Below, in pieces: positions 23,318 through 31,097 of a DNA stretch of 59,269 bases. The stretch comes from a virus: positions 1-59,269 of IMG/VR virus record IMGVR_UViG_3300028581_003812; one strand, given 5' to 3'. The notes beneath the pieces were generated by a model that searched no databases, was not told where the DNA came from, and saw nothing but the letters and a program-made list of their open reading frames with translations. A program made the position numbers and the translations under genes. Positions within the stretch are counted from its first letter, which is position 1. Every line of letters begins with the position of its first letter.

Positions 23318-24226
23318 GTGAATAATCCATTCACCGATGCTTTAAACTCTTTAGGTCAAAACTTCACAGGCTTGGGCACTGGTCAAAATCCTGCTTTTGC
23401 TCCTCAAGCAGCAGAGCTCTTCGGGTTCAATATCCCAGGTGTGCCACTCATAAGTCCACGGGATTATTTTCTCGTGCAGATGGAATCGTGGTTCACTGCC
23501 ATACCCAACACATCACAATGGGTCATAGTCATTGACAATTACCCCCAGGCACTAAGAACTAACATCATTCAAGGATTGGAACGGCATGATGGTTCAAGAA
23601 AAGGGTTTGATATTGATGCAGCTAAGAACATACTGAATAGTTTTCCTTTGCAAAAGATTGTTGGATGCCTCTTTGCACATGCCATCACCATACCCACTGA
23701 GCAATTTGCTGTTGCAACAGCTTCTGTTGCAAATAACAGAGGGTTTTTACCAGGCATTTTGGGAAGCTCCAGAGAAACAGAAGCCCCTTCACTGGTAATT
23801 GACTTCAAAGAAACAAACACATCTTTCATAGACTTTGTAATACGCCCATGGGTCATTCTGGGCTCGCATTTTGGCATGTGTGCACGACCAGGTGATGTTG
23901 AGAATAGAAAAGACCCCAAAAATATGAAAGTTAACATGACTTTGCTTGAGTATACATTCACTTATCACAGCATATCCATGATACCTCGCAAAGTATTTCA
24001 TTTTTATAACTGCATGCCATATCAAATTGCTGAGCAATCCTTAGATTACTCAGATCCAAAGCTCACAACCTATGCAACTCGCTGGACCTACTCTAATTAT
24101 ACAGTGGAGAACAACTTGTATCTGCCTGTTGCAGACATAGTCAATCGTATAGCCAATGGAGCCATACCAAGAGTGACAAGTTTTCAAAATGGTATTGGCA
24201 GCATAAACCCTCTTGGATTCATTTAA
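23318..24226 (+). CDS. Baseplate-tube junction protein, T4 gp54-like (tentative)
   Basis: 302 residues from a GTG start (T4 gp54 is 320). The centre and C-terminus look like a tube-type beta-barrel: VIDFKETNTSFIDFVIRPWVILGSHFG, MTLLEYTFTYHSISMIPRKVFHFYNCMP, then ATRWTYSNYTVENN. Such proteins start tube polymerisation on the baseplate. N-terminal residues 1-60 are Gly/Pro/Asn-rich and the middle (DIDAAKNILNSFPLQKIVG) is helical. gp48 is a closer match for the 27875 gene, so gp54 is the better guess here. It ends one base before the next gene, so the two are linked. Confidence 0.55.
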   Translation: MNNPFTDALNSLGQNFTGLGTGQNPAFAPQAAELFGFNIPGVPLISPRDYFLVQMESWFTAIPNTSQWVIVIDNYPQALRTNIIQGLERHDGSRKGFDIDAAKNILNSFPLQKIVGCLFAHAITIPTEQFAVATASVANNRGFLPGILGSSRETEAPSLVIDFKETNTSFIDFVIRPWVILGSHFGMCARPGDVENRKDPKNMKVNMTLLEYTFTYHSISMIPRKVFHFYNCMPYQIAEQSLDYSDPKLTTYATRWTYSNYTVENNLYLPVADIVNRIANGAIPRVTSFQNGIGSINPLGFI

Positions 24227-25069
24227 ATGCTTTTTTTTATTAATTTCAGGGTGCCAACCCTTGACATAGAGGTAAAGTTAAAAGAGGTCTCCTTTAAAAC
24301 ATTTAAAACCATCAACAAATTCTTAATCAATCAAAACAATGGCCACATAAATGAATTTTTTGATGCAATTCTGATGGAATGTCTGGTTGAAAAAGACATT
24401 TTTCACAAATTAACTAATTTTGATAAATTCTGCGCTTTATTCTTACTCAGATGCACTTCCATTTCACCCACCATTGAATATACAGACAAAGGAATGAATG
24501 TTAAAAAGCCCTTACTGCCATTTTTAAACAAGTGCTTGGATTTTAAAACTAGTTTTTCCAAACAAATACATGTTGATGCTTATGAAATACTGTTAAATCT
24601 GCCAGATACACTTTTTTTTAACGACATTTTTGATGCATTTTACAGTTGCATACACAAGGTGCACACAAAAAACGGTGAAATTGATTTCCATAGTGTCAAT
24701 AAGGTAGATTTTATAGATGATTTGTCTGCAGAAGTGATATCTCGTATAAAGGATTATAGCGACAGCATCAAAGCAGATTTTTCTAGTCTAATTTTTGATG
24801 TTATAGCCAACGAATCTGACAATAAACTCACATTATCACCATTTGATTTGTCTTTTTTTGAAGTTTTAAAAGCTTTATACACATCCAATCTTAAAAATAT
24901 CTTTGAGCTACAGTATATTCTTGTGAGTAAACTAAATTACTCTGCTGATTATGTGGACAACAACACACTCACTGAAAATCTAATATTATGCAATATTTAC
25001 GAGCAAGAAATGCTGAAGCTCAAAGAAGAACAAGAAAATATTGATAAAACTGTGCCCCTAAATAAATAG
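24227..25069 (+). CDS. Unknown tail/baseplate assembly protein, possible chaperone
   Basis: 280 residues, beginning directly after the gp54-like stop. It is Lys/Asp/Phe-rich and mostly helical (FKTFKTINKFLINQNNGHINEFFDAILMECL; VHTKNGEIDFHSVNKVDFIDDLSAEVI), with a charged C-terminal helix (EQEMLKLKEEQENIDKT). No catalytic motif is seen. In contractile-tail phages the genes directly before the tape measure often encode chaperones or hub assembly factors such as T4 gp26 and gp51. This gene and the next fit that position, but sequence evidence is weak. The late-type element of the next gene overlaps its stop. Confidence 0.5.
   Translation: MLFFINFRVPTLDIEVKLKEVSFKTFKTINKFLINQNNGHINEFFDAILMECLVEKDIFHKLTNFDKFCALFLLRCTSISPTIEYTDKGMNVKKPLLPFLNKCLDFKTSFSKQIHVDAYEILLNLPDTLFFNDIFDAFYSCIHKVHTKNGEIDFHSVNKVDFIDDLSAEVISRIKDYSDSIKADFSSLIFDVIANESDNKLTLSPFDLSFFEVLKALYTSNLKNIFELQYILVSKLNYSADYVDNNTLTENLILCNIYEQEMLKLKEEQENIDKTVPLNK
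25061..25068 (+). promoter_or_regulatory. Late-type promoter element
   Basis: AATAAATA, 5 bases before the ATG at 25074, covering the stop of the upstream gene. Confidence 0.5.
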
Positions 25070-25073
25070 CTTT

Positions 25074-25823
25074 ATGGAGAAATTCAATGACGCGTTGGTC
25101 TCTTTGGATGGTTTAAACAAAGAATTAGAATTGTTTGTGCCTTCCCTGGGTAAAAAAGTTAAATTCAAAGGGCTCACCACAAAGCAGCAAAAAGATGCAG
25201 TAAAGAGCGCCTTAGAGAAAGTTTTCTCAGGCATAAGCTTCTCATTGCTAGTCAATTCCATCATAAATGAAAATAGTTTTGAGAAAGTGGAGTTTTTAAC
25301 TTGTGATAGAAGTTATCTGCTGGTAGCCTTAAGAGCAGCATCACTGCAAAAACTCTACAAAAAAGATGACAAAGAAATTGATTTAAGCTTTGTACTGAGT
25401 AATAATTTTTCTGTGCCATCTGCATTAAAAACCGCAGAAATTACTGATGATAATATAAAAGTTAAGCTGTCCATACCCACACTTGCACGTGATACTGCCA
25501 TCAACATTGAAACAAAAAAGAAAATAGCGCCTCTTCCTGATGATGATAACTTGGCCAAAGAAGCTGTTGGTGAAATATACATAAATGAGCTGGCCAAGTA
25601 CATAGATGTTGTTTCCATCACCTCTGCAGGCAATGTCATTGATCTGGAGTTTGATAAATTGTTCTTATCACAAAAGATTCAAGTCATAGAGAAGCTACCC
25701 TTGAGTATCAATAATAAATTAATCGATTTTATTAATGAAGCTAAAGCATTTGAAAAGAAGTATTTCGAAAGAGATGGTGTTTCAGTAGATATTGACATTG
25801 ATCAAACACTTTTCACAGTATAA
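25074..25823 (+). CDS. T4 gp26-like baseplate hub assembly protein or tail chaperone (tentative)
   Basis: 249 residues, somewhat longer than T4 gp26 (208). The N-terminus ELELFVPSLGKKVKFKGLTTKQQKDAVKSAL resembles the start of the T4 baseplate-protein family: a short beta motif followed by a helix. The later part has EIYINELAKYIDVVSI and a C-terminal acidic helix with a DIDIDQTLFTV ending. It lies between the 24227 protein and the tape measure, where chaperones or hub factors are normal. It could interact with tape measure helices during assembly (inference). Confidence 0.5.
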   Translation: MEKFNDALVSLDGLNKELELFVPSLGKKVKFKGLTTKQQKDAVKSALEKVFSGISFSLLVNSIINENSFEKVEFLTCDRSYLLVALRAASLQKLYKKDDKEIDLSFVLSNNFSVPSALKTAEITDDNIKVKLSIPTLARDTAINIETKKKIAPLPDDDNLAKEAVGEIYINELAKYIDVVSITSAGNVIDLEFDKLFLSQKIQVIEKLPLSINNKLIDFINEAKAFEKKYFERDGVSVDIDIDQTLFTV

Positions 25824-25835
25824 TAGTATTTTTCC

Positions 25836-25842
25836 TTAAATA
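25836..25842 (+). promoter_or_regulatory. Late-type promoter element
   Basis: TTAAATA, 5 bases before the tape measure ATG. Confidence 0.55.
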
Positions 25843-25847
25843 TATTA

Positions 25848-27866
25848 ATGGAAAAGGATGATACAAGCTCCAAGTTTGCAGCTGTATTGAACCTCTTGTC
25901 AGGCAATCCTGAAGATAAACAGTTAAAATCAAGGATTGCAGAAAAGCTCACCAAAGACAAGCAGGATGATGAGAGAAAGACCAGGTACAATCAAAAAGAG
26001 AGACTATATCAAGCTGTGCCCATTGTCATTGATGGATTCACCATGGATGGCACCAAAGGCTTAGTCAAAACACTCAAAGTGGCACTTGATGGCATGTTCA
26101 ATGTGGATGCCAAGAAGCCTGAAATCAAATTCCCCTGGTTACGAATGATACTCACTCTGTTGGCTTTTGCTGCTGGGCTAATCATAGGAGTTATTGCTGG
26201 TGCCATAAAAAGTATCAAGGATTGGGGTATGCTTGCAAAACGCCTGTTAGGCACATTGGGTGGAACCCTGCTGGGTGCATTTGACAGATTAAGAAAGTCA
26301 AAACTAGGTCAAATAGTGGATGAGTTGTTTGCTAATATGAAGGGTGTTTTTGTTAATTTGATTGAAAGAATTAAAAAAACTAAAACTGGCAAAATGATTG
26401 AAGAAATTTTTGATGCTTTGAGATCCAAATTTACTAATGTATTAGAAAATATAAAACAATTCAAACCTTCTGCATTTATTAAAAGTAAATTTAGTCTGGT
26501 CACAGAAGCTATTGAACTAATTTTTAATGCAATTAAAACTGCCATAAAAGAAAACGTAATTGTCACCACAGTTAGCAGAGTTTTTAATACCATTGGCGAA
26601 TTCTTCAAGCCATTGACCGATTTGCTACCCAAAATGCAAGGAGTCAAGCCATTTAAAATACTTGAACCCATTCTTGGCTTTTTTGATGACATTTTTAAAC
26701 TGGTGAGTGGGCCTTTCAAAGCTGGTCTTGCCCTAGGAAAAACTCTTGGCCGAGCATTGGGGCCCATTTTTGCTATTTTTGAGGTTTTCATAGGACTTTA
26801 TGAATCTTTTACGGATCCCAAGCTCAAAGACAAATCTTTCTTGCAAAAAGCAGTCACAGGTGTGGTCAAAGGCATAATTGAATTTTTTACTGGTATTACC
26901 AAACTAATTGGGTTAGATTTGTTTAATTTTGATGAAATAAGAGACAGAATAGATAAAATTTTCAGCGCATTCAAACAAGGCTTTCTGCCTGGCATAATGG
27001 TCTTAATAAACCAACTGGTGAGTACTATGACTTCCATACCCATGAAGATTGTAGGCTGGATTGTTGGCTGGTTTGACAAAGATGCTGGTAATGAAATTAA
27101 AGAACTGGGCAAAAACTATGATTATTTTGAAACACTTAAAACCCTTTGGAATTCTATCAAAGAAGTGGTCAGTCTGGCTTTTAATTGGTTCAAAGACATC
27201 TTCACTTGGGATAATATAAAATTAACTTTAATGAACAGCAAAGATTTCTATGTGAACAAATTTCATAGCCTTGTGGATAGTTTTAAAGACATTGTTCCTA
27301 AAATAATTGACTGGCTAAAGAGTTTATTTACCTGGGAAAATTTAAAAAACCTGTTCCTCAACACTACACCTGCAGGAGCAGTAATAAAAACAGCACTGTA
27401 TGTTGGCAAGAAGATCAAAGGAGCTGCGTCCAATGAATCAACAGGCCAACCTGTACCTGTTGGTGATTTAATAGATGACAATCAACGCACCATGTATTCC
27501 AAGCGCGGTGCATACTCATTTGATAAAAATGATCAAATTATAGCCATGAAGAAGGGTGGTCCCATTGAAGGAGTACTCAAAACATATGATACTCAAACTT
27601 CCAAGTCCATGGACCATGTAAAAAAATCACTTGAAGCTTTAGGCAAAAGACTGGAAACACACTTCAGTAAAACTGAAAAGTTTTATGATGCAGAATATAA
27701 GCTTTTAGCTGCTAATAACCAGGCATTGCTGCAGCTCAAAGACATGCCTAAACCCAGTTCAAATGTTATAGTGAATAACAGTTCAAACAGCACAGTGTTT
27801 AGCCAGAAAACCAATTCAAATAATGAATATAGATTTGATCTTGCTGGCAAGACATACGCTTATTAA
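25848..27866 (+). CDS. Tape measure protein, T4 gp29-like role
   Basis: 672 residues. The long helical middle contains repeated segments of about 60 residues built around LFxNxKGVFVNLIERIKKTKTGKMIEEIF-like motifs, and at least two hydrophobic stretches (WLRMILTLLAFAAGLIIGVIAG; LGRALGPIFAIFEVFIGLYES), as usual for tape measures that insert into the host membrane. The C-terminus is a coiled region (KSMDHVKKSLEALGKRLETHF) with an Asn/Ser-rich end. Its length should set tail length. Position between the gp26-like and gp48-like genes supports the call. Identity to T4 gp29 itself is not shown by motif. Confidence 0.65.
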   Translation: MEKDDTSSKFAAVLNLLSGNPEDKQLKSRIAEKLTKDKQDDERKTRYNQKERLYQAVPIVIDGFTMDGTKGLVKTLKVALDGMFNVDAKKPEIKFPWLRMILTLLAFAAGLIIGVIAGAIKSIKDWGMLAKRLLGTLGGTLLGAFDRLRKSKLGQIVDELFANMKGVFVNLIERIKKTKTGKMIEEIFDALRSKFTNVLENIKQFKPSAFIKSKFSLVTEAIELIFNAIKTAIKENVIVTTVSRVFNTIGEFFKPLTDLLPKMQGVKPFKILEPILGFFDDIFKLVSGPFKAGLALGKTLGRALGPIFAIFEVFIGLYESFTDPKLKDKSFLQKAVTGVVKGIIEFFTGITKLIGLDLFNFDEIRDRIDKIFSAFKQGFLPGIMVLINQLVSTMTSIPMKIVGWIVGWFDKDAGNEIKELGKNYDYFETLKTLWNSIKEVVSLAFNWFKDIFTWDNIKLTLMNSKDFYVNKFHSLVDSFKDIVPKIIDWLKSLFTWENLKNLFLNTTPAGAVIKTALYVGKKIKGAASNESTGQPVPVGDLIDDNQRTMYSKRGAYSFDKNDQIIAMKKGGPIEGVLKTYDTQTSKSMDHVKKSLEALGKRLETHFSKTEKFYDAEYKLLAANNQALLQLKDMPKPSSNVIVNNSSNSTVFSQKTNSNNEYRFDLAGKTYAY

Positions 27867-27869
27867 GTA
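27863..27869 (+). promoter_or_regulatory. Late-type promoter element (TAAGTA variant)
   Basis: TTAAGTA, 5 bases before the ATG at 27875; it overlaps the tape measure stop. Confidence 0.4.
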
Positions 27870-27874
27870 ATCAT

Positions 27875-29137
27875 ATGGATCATGTGTTCTCAGTATCTAA
27901 ATCAAGAGCTTTCACAGGCTTTGACCCAGAGAATGATGCTGAACCACCCATTCTAGTATCACCCAACAATACCCCACTGGGGGCTGGACAGGGATCTAGC
28001 CTCAACACACCCTTGGGCAATACAGTTGATGTGGTTCGCAACTTCTACTGGACTTACAGCAAGCTAGGTGATGCTCGGCAAGAAGTGCCCAAGATTTATT
28101 TAAAAGAGTTGAAACTAAAGACAAATGCTCTCATTTCACAGTTGAAATACTCTTATGGTGTGACAAAAGAGACTGTGCAAGCGTTGGTAGGCGAATTACC
28201 AGATGCACTTAAAACTGCCATGACTTCTTACATAGGCAATACAGTTGCACAAGGTGAGAATTTTTTGCAGACTCTTTTGCCGCAAACAGTAGATAATAAT
28301 CCTGTATATGCAAAAAATCCTCAGCTCAATCCTTATAAAAATTTGTACATCACAGACCCCACTGGATGGGAATTTGTAATGCCATACTTCGAAAATTACA
28401 GCAACATGCAATCTAACACCTTTTCACAAGATGCAAATAATCCTTTTGTTGGGTTGATTAGCCAAGCAGCAGCTGGTGTGACTGACATTGCCAGTGCCAT
28501 GAGCATGCTGAGAAGCCCAACACAAATAAGTTTTGTTGAAAAATCTAAATTTTATAATTACAGTGAAGAAGGAGAGGAATTTACGTTCATGTTTCCTCTT
28601 ATCAACACAGGATCAGTTACTTTTGAGGATGTTATTAGAAATTGGGAATTAATTTTCTTGCTGCTATATAATAACAAACCTTCAAGAAAGAATAAATCGT
28701 TAATTGAACCACCAGTACTCTATCAAGTTGAAATACCAGGTGTAAAATTCTTGCCATTTTGTTATGTGTCACAAATGGCAGTAGACTTTCAAGGATCCCG
28801 TAGAGAGCTCTCATTTGACTTGCCATACATTGATAATTTAAACCTGGATGCAGCACCTCCAACAAGATTACCTGCAGGTTCGTCTGTGTTTAACAATTTA
28901 TTAAACAGAGTTTTTAATAGCACACCACAGGTCAGAGGGTTTGTTAATACTTCAACCCCCAGAAAAATCAATGCCATTATTCCTGATGCATATATTATCA
29001 AAATTACCTTAAAAAGCTTAATTGCGGAATCAAAGAATTTCATGTATTCTATTCTAAATCAAGGATCTCTTGTTTCCACAAGAACCATAGGAGATCAAGC
29101 ACAAGAAATAGTAAGAAATATAATTCCCGGTATTTAA
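27875..29137 (+). CDS. 48: Baseplate tail-tube cap, T4 gp48-like
   Basis: 420 residues (T4 gp48 is 364). The C-terminal section RKINAIIPDAYIIKITLKSLIAESKNFMYSIL is the typical gp48 end. The middle beta-rich part (EEFTFMFPLINTGSVTFEDVIRNWELIFLLLYNN; PPVLYQVEIPGVKFLPFCYVSQMAVDFQG) resembles the tube-like fold of gp48/gp54. Residues 1-45 are polar and probably extended. It caps the hub and helps start the tube. It lies between the tape measure and the gp53-like gene, as part of the hub/wedge cluster. Confidence 0.65.
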   Translation: MDHVFSVSKSRAFTGFDPENDAEPPILVSPNNTPLGAGQGSSLNTPLGNTVDVVRNFYWTYSKLGDARQEVPKIYLKELKLKTNALISQLKYSYGVTKETVQALVGELPDALKTAMTSYIGNTVAQGENFLQTLLPQTVDNNPVYAKNPQLNPYKNLYITDPTGWEFVMPYFENYSNMQSNTFSQDANNPFVGLISQAAAGVTDIASAMSMLRSPTQISFVEKSKFYNYSEEGEEFTFMFPLINTGSVTFEDVIRNWELIFLLLYNNKPSRKNKSLIEPPVLYQVEIPGVKFLPFCYVSQMAVDFQGSRRELSFDLPYIDNLNLDAAPPTRLPAGSSVFNNLLNRVFNSTPQVRGFVNTSTPRKINAIIPDAYIIKITLKSLIAESKNFMYSILNQGSLVSTRTIGDQAQEIVRNIIPGI

Positions 29138-29145
29138 ATTAATTA

Positions 29146-29152
29146 TTAAGTA
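29146..29152 (+). promoter_or_regulatory. Late-type promoter element (TAAGTA variant)
   Basis: TTAAGTA, 5 bases before the ATG at 29158. Confidence 0.4.
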
Positions 29153-29157
29153 TTAAT

Positions 29158-29523
29158 ATGTTAGGTGTTAAACAAAATTCTATTCAAAACTTGCCACAAC
29201 TTAAAAATACACGTTATGAAAATATTTTTAAGCTGTACACTACAGGCAACAAGCAGTATTATTACAACCTGTTGCAGTCAATTTACCTGCCTCAAGACAT
29301 AGATGATAATTACATCCTGTATCAACAGATCAATCAAAAAACTCCATGGACCATCATAAGTTTTAATGCATATAAGACAATAGATTTATGGTGGTTAATA
29401 TGTCTGACAAATAAGATTTATAATCCAATAAAATTTCCTGAAGCAGGCTCTGTTGTTAAAATTATCAAACCTCAATACATAGCTACAGTTTTAAGTGAAA
29501 TTAAACAAGCAGTAAGAGCATAA
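29158..29523 (+). CDS. 53: Baseplate wedge protein, T4 gp53-like
   Basis: 121 residues, shorter than T4 gp53 (196). It contains the LysM-like core of the family: TPWTIISFNAYKTIDLWWLICLTNKIYNP, followed by EAGSVVKIIKPQYI, the WWLI...N...P...G signature of gp53 and P2-type tail protein X. The N-terminus YYYNLLQSIYLPQDI includes aromatic contact residues. gp53 bridges wedge and hub. It is followed with a one-base gap by the gp27-like gene, so these hub genes form one unit. Confidence 0.62.
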   Translation: MLGVKQNSIQNLPQLKNTRYENIFKLYTTGNKQYYYNLLQSIYLPQDIDDNYILYQQINQKTPWTIISFNAYKTIDLWWLICLTNKIYNPIKFPEAGSVVKIIKPQYIATVLSEIKQAVRA

Positions 29524-29524
29524 T

Positions 29525-31096
29525 ATGGCCAATATTATAGTCAATACATCAGGCGATAGTGACTTTAAAGATGTAATTAATAATAACACCTATCGCTTTA
29601 AGGTGGGACTGGCTTCAGCTGATGGCAGATATCAGGAATTAAAAATAGGTGCAATAAATTCTTTAGTTATTGAAGACAATTTTACAGAGTTCTATCACAA
29701 AGGATATATTGTTTTAAATAATAATTTTGATGCTGTAGAAAGAATTTCAGATTTTTTTAACAAGGAAAAATCATCCGTATCAACTACTTTTACACCAAAT
29801 AAAGGATTCATATTTAAAGGTGATTGTAGAGATTTGTTAATCATAGACATCTTACCCAAACTAGATGAAGGTGTTGGGTATGCTGATAGTGCAGCCGGTA
29901 ATAACGTATTTAGATTGCTATTTAATTTTGCCATATATAACACTGAAGAGGTTGCTGGCAGTTTGCCTGGTGAAAAATACAAAAAGCTGTATTTTTGGGA
30001 TTTATATTATGAGATCTTAAGAGAAAAAAATTCATATTTCTCTACTGCTAATTATGTGGACAAAGAAAATGTAACAGAATTATCAGACGACGACAGAGCA
30101 ATATACACAGGTGACGCCATTAAGAACTTTTTAAAAGACTTTTTCAATGAAAAGGATGGCTTGCCTGTAATCATAAGTGATAACAATTTTGATCAAGGAT
30201 CCACAAAAATATTTTTTTCTGCCCCTGCTAGTTACAAAGGAATAGATTGTCTTACATACTTATTAGAAACACATGTCTCTAGTAAGGCTAACAACTTTGA
30301 TCAAAGCTTCCTAAGACTAAATAGAAGTTCACAGGAATTTACGTTTGAAAGTTTAGGCAAATCATTTTCCAAGGCATTAAACAATAATAGTAGTTCTGCT
30401 GGCGCATTAATTGGTGAAGAGTATTCAGAGACATTTAAATTAGGTACATATTCAGACAGTGATAATGGATACCAAATAGAAAAAGTCAGCTTCACACCAT
30501 CTAATGCTCTTTATTTAGGCAAATATGGCACTATTAATAATTTTACATATGATCCAATGCCTGGAGAAATTTCACAAAATGAATTGGCATCTTATTTAGT
30601 TCATAGCTACAGTACTGGTGAAAAATCTTTTAATGTGGATGAGAATGGAAATTCTATAAACGCTGTATTAAGTGCGTATTTTACCAATTATGTAACACCT
30701 TTTAACAAGCTCAGTTATGACAATGCATATTCTAACTTTTTTCCTGGTGAATACAGACAGATGCAAAAAAATGTAAGAAATATTTTTTCTGTGGTGGAAG
30801 ATGACCCCGACCAACGTCTAAGTGATGGAAGAAACAGGGCTTTATTTAGCTCTGTATTTTTTAATAACTCAGTTTTATTCAGAGTGCCTGGCAGTACACA
30901 CAGACAGGCTGGTAAATTCATAGGAATTGATAGAGATGGTGCACAGCCTTACAGTGATTTTGATAGTAAAATCCTGGGTGTCTATTATGTAATTCAAGCA
31001 AGACATATTTTTGAAGGCAATGAATACTATAATGATCTTCGCTGTGTCAAGACCTATAGTTATGACAATCTCTTCCTAAATACTAAATCAAAATAA
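29525..31096 (+). CDS. Baseplate hub protein, T4 gp27-like
   Basis: 523 residues (T4 gp27 is 391). The C-terminal region VLFRVPGSTHRQAGKFIGIDRDG, then SKILGVYYVIQARHIFEGNEYYNDLRCVKTYSYDNL, matches the hub signature found in gp27-like and gpD-like proteins, where a beta-barrel ring adapts the tube to the needle. The N-terminal half has the paired SLVIEDNFTEFYHKGYIVLNNNFDAVE pattern common to such hubs. Extra length falls in the middle, about 150-300, possibly an added surface domain. Adjacency to the 3D-domain protein suggests that protein replaces the gp5 lysozyme. Confidence 0.62.
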   Translation: MANIIVNTSGDSDFKDVINNNTYRFKVGLASADGRYQELKIGAINSLVIEDNFTEFYHKGYIVLNNNFDAVERISDFFNKEKSSVSTTFTPNKGFIFKGDCRDLLIIDILPKLDEGVGYADSAAGNNVFRLLFNFAIYNTEEVAGSLPGEKYKKLYFWDLYYEILREKNSYFSTANYVDKENVTELSDDDRAIYTGDAIKNFLKDFFNEKDGLPVIISDNNFDQGSTKIFFSAPASYKGIDCLTYLLETHVSSKANNFDQSFLRLNRSSQEFTFESLGKSFSKALNNNSSSAGALIGEEYSETFKLGTYSDSDNGYQIEKVSFTPSNALYLGKYGTINNFTYDPMPGEISQNELASYLVHSYSTGEKSFNVDENGNSINAVLSAYFTNYVTPFNKLSYDNAYSNFFPGEYRQMQKNVRNIFSVVEDDPDQRLSDGRNRALFSSVFFNNSVLFRVPGSTHRQAGKFIGIDRDGAQPYSDFDSKILGVYYVIQARHIFEGNEYYNDLRCVKTYSYDNLFLNTKSK

Positions 31097-31097
31097 T

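Noticed and set aside
26309-26791. Minus-strand 160-codon frame inside the tape measure gene
   Set aside because: Shadow of helical codons; the plus-strand tape measure is continuous, promoted and in operon context.
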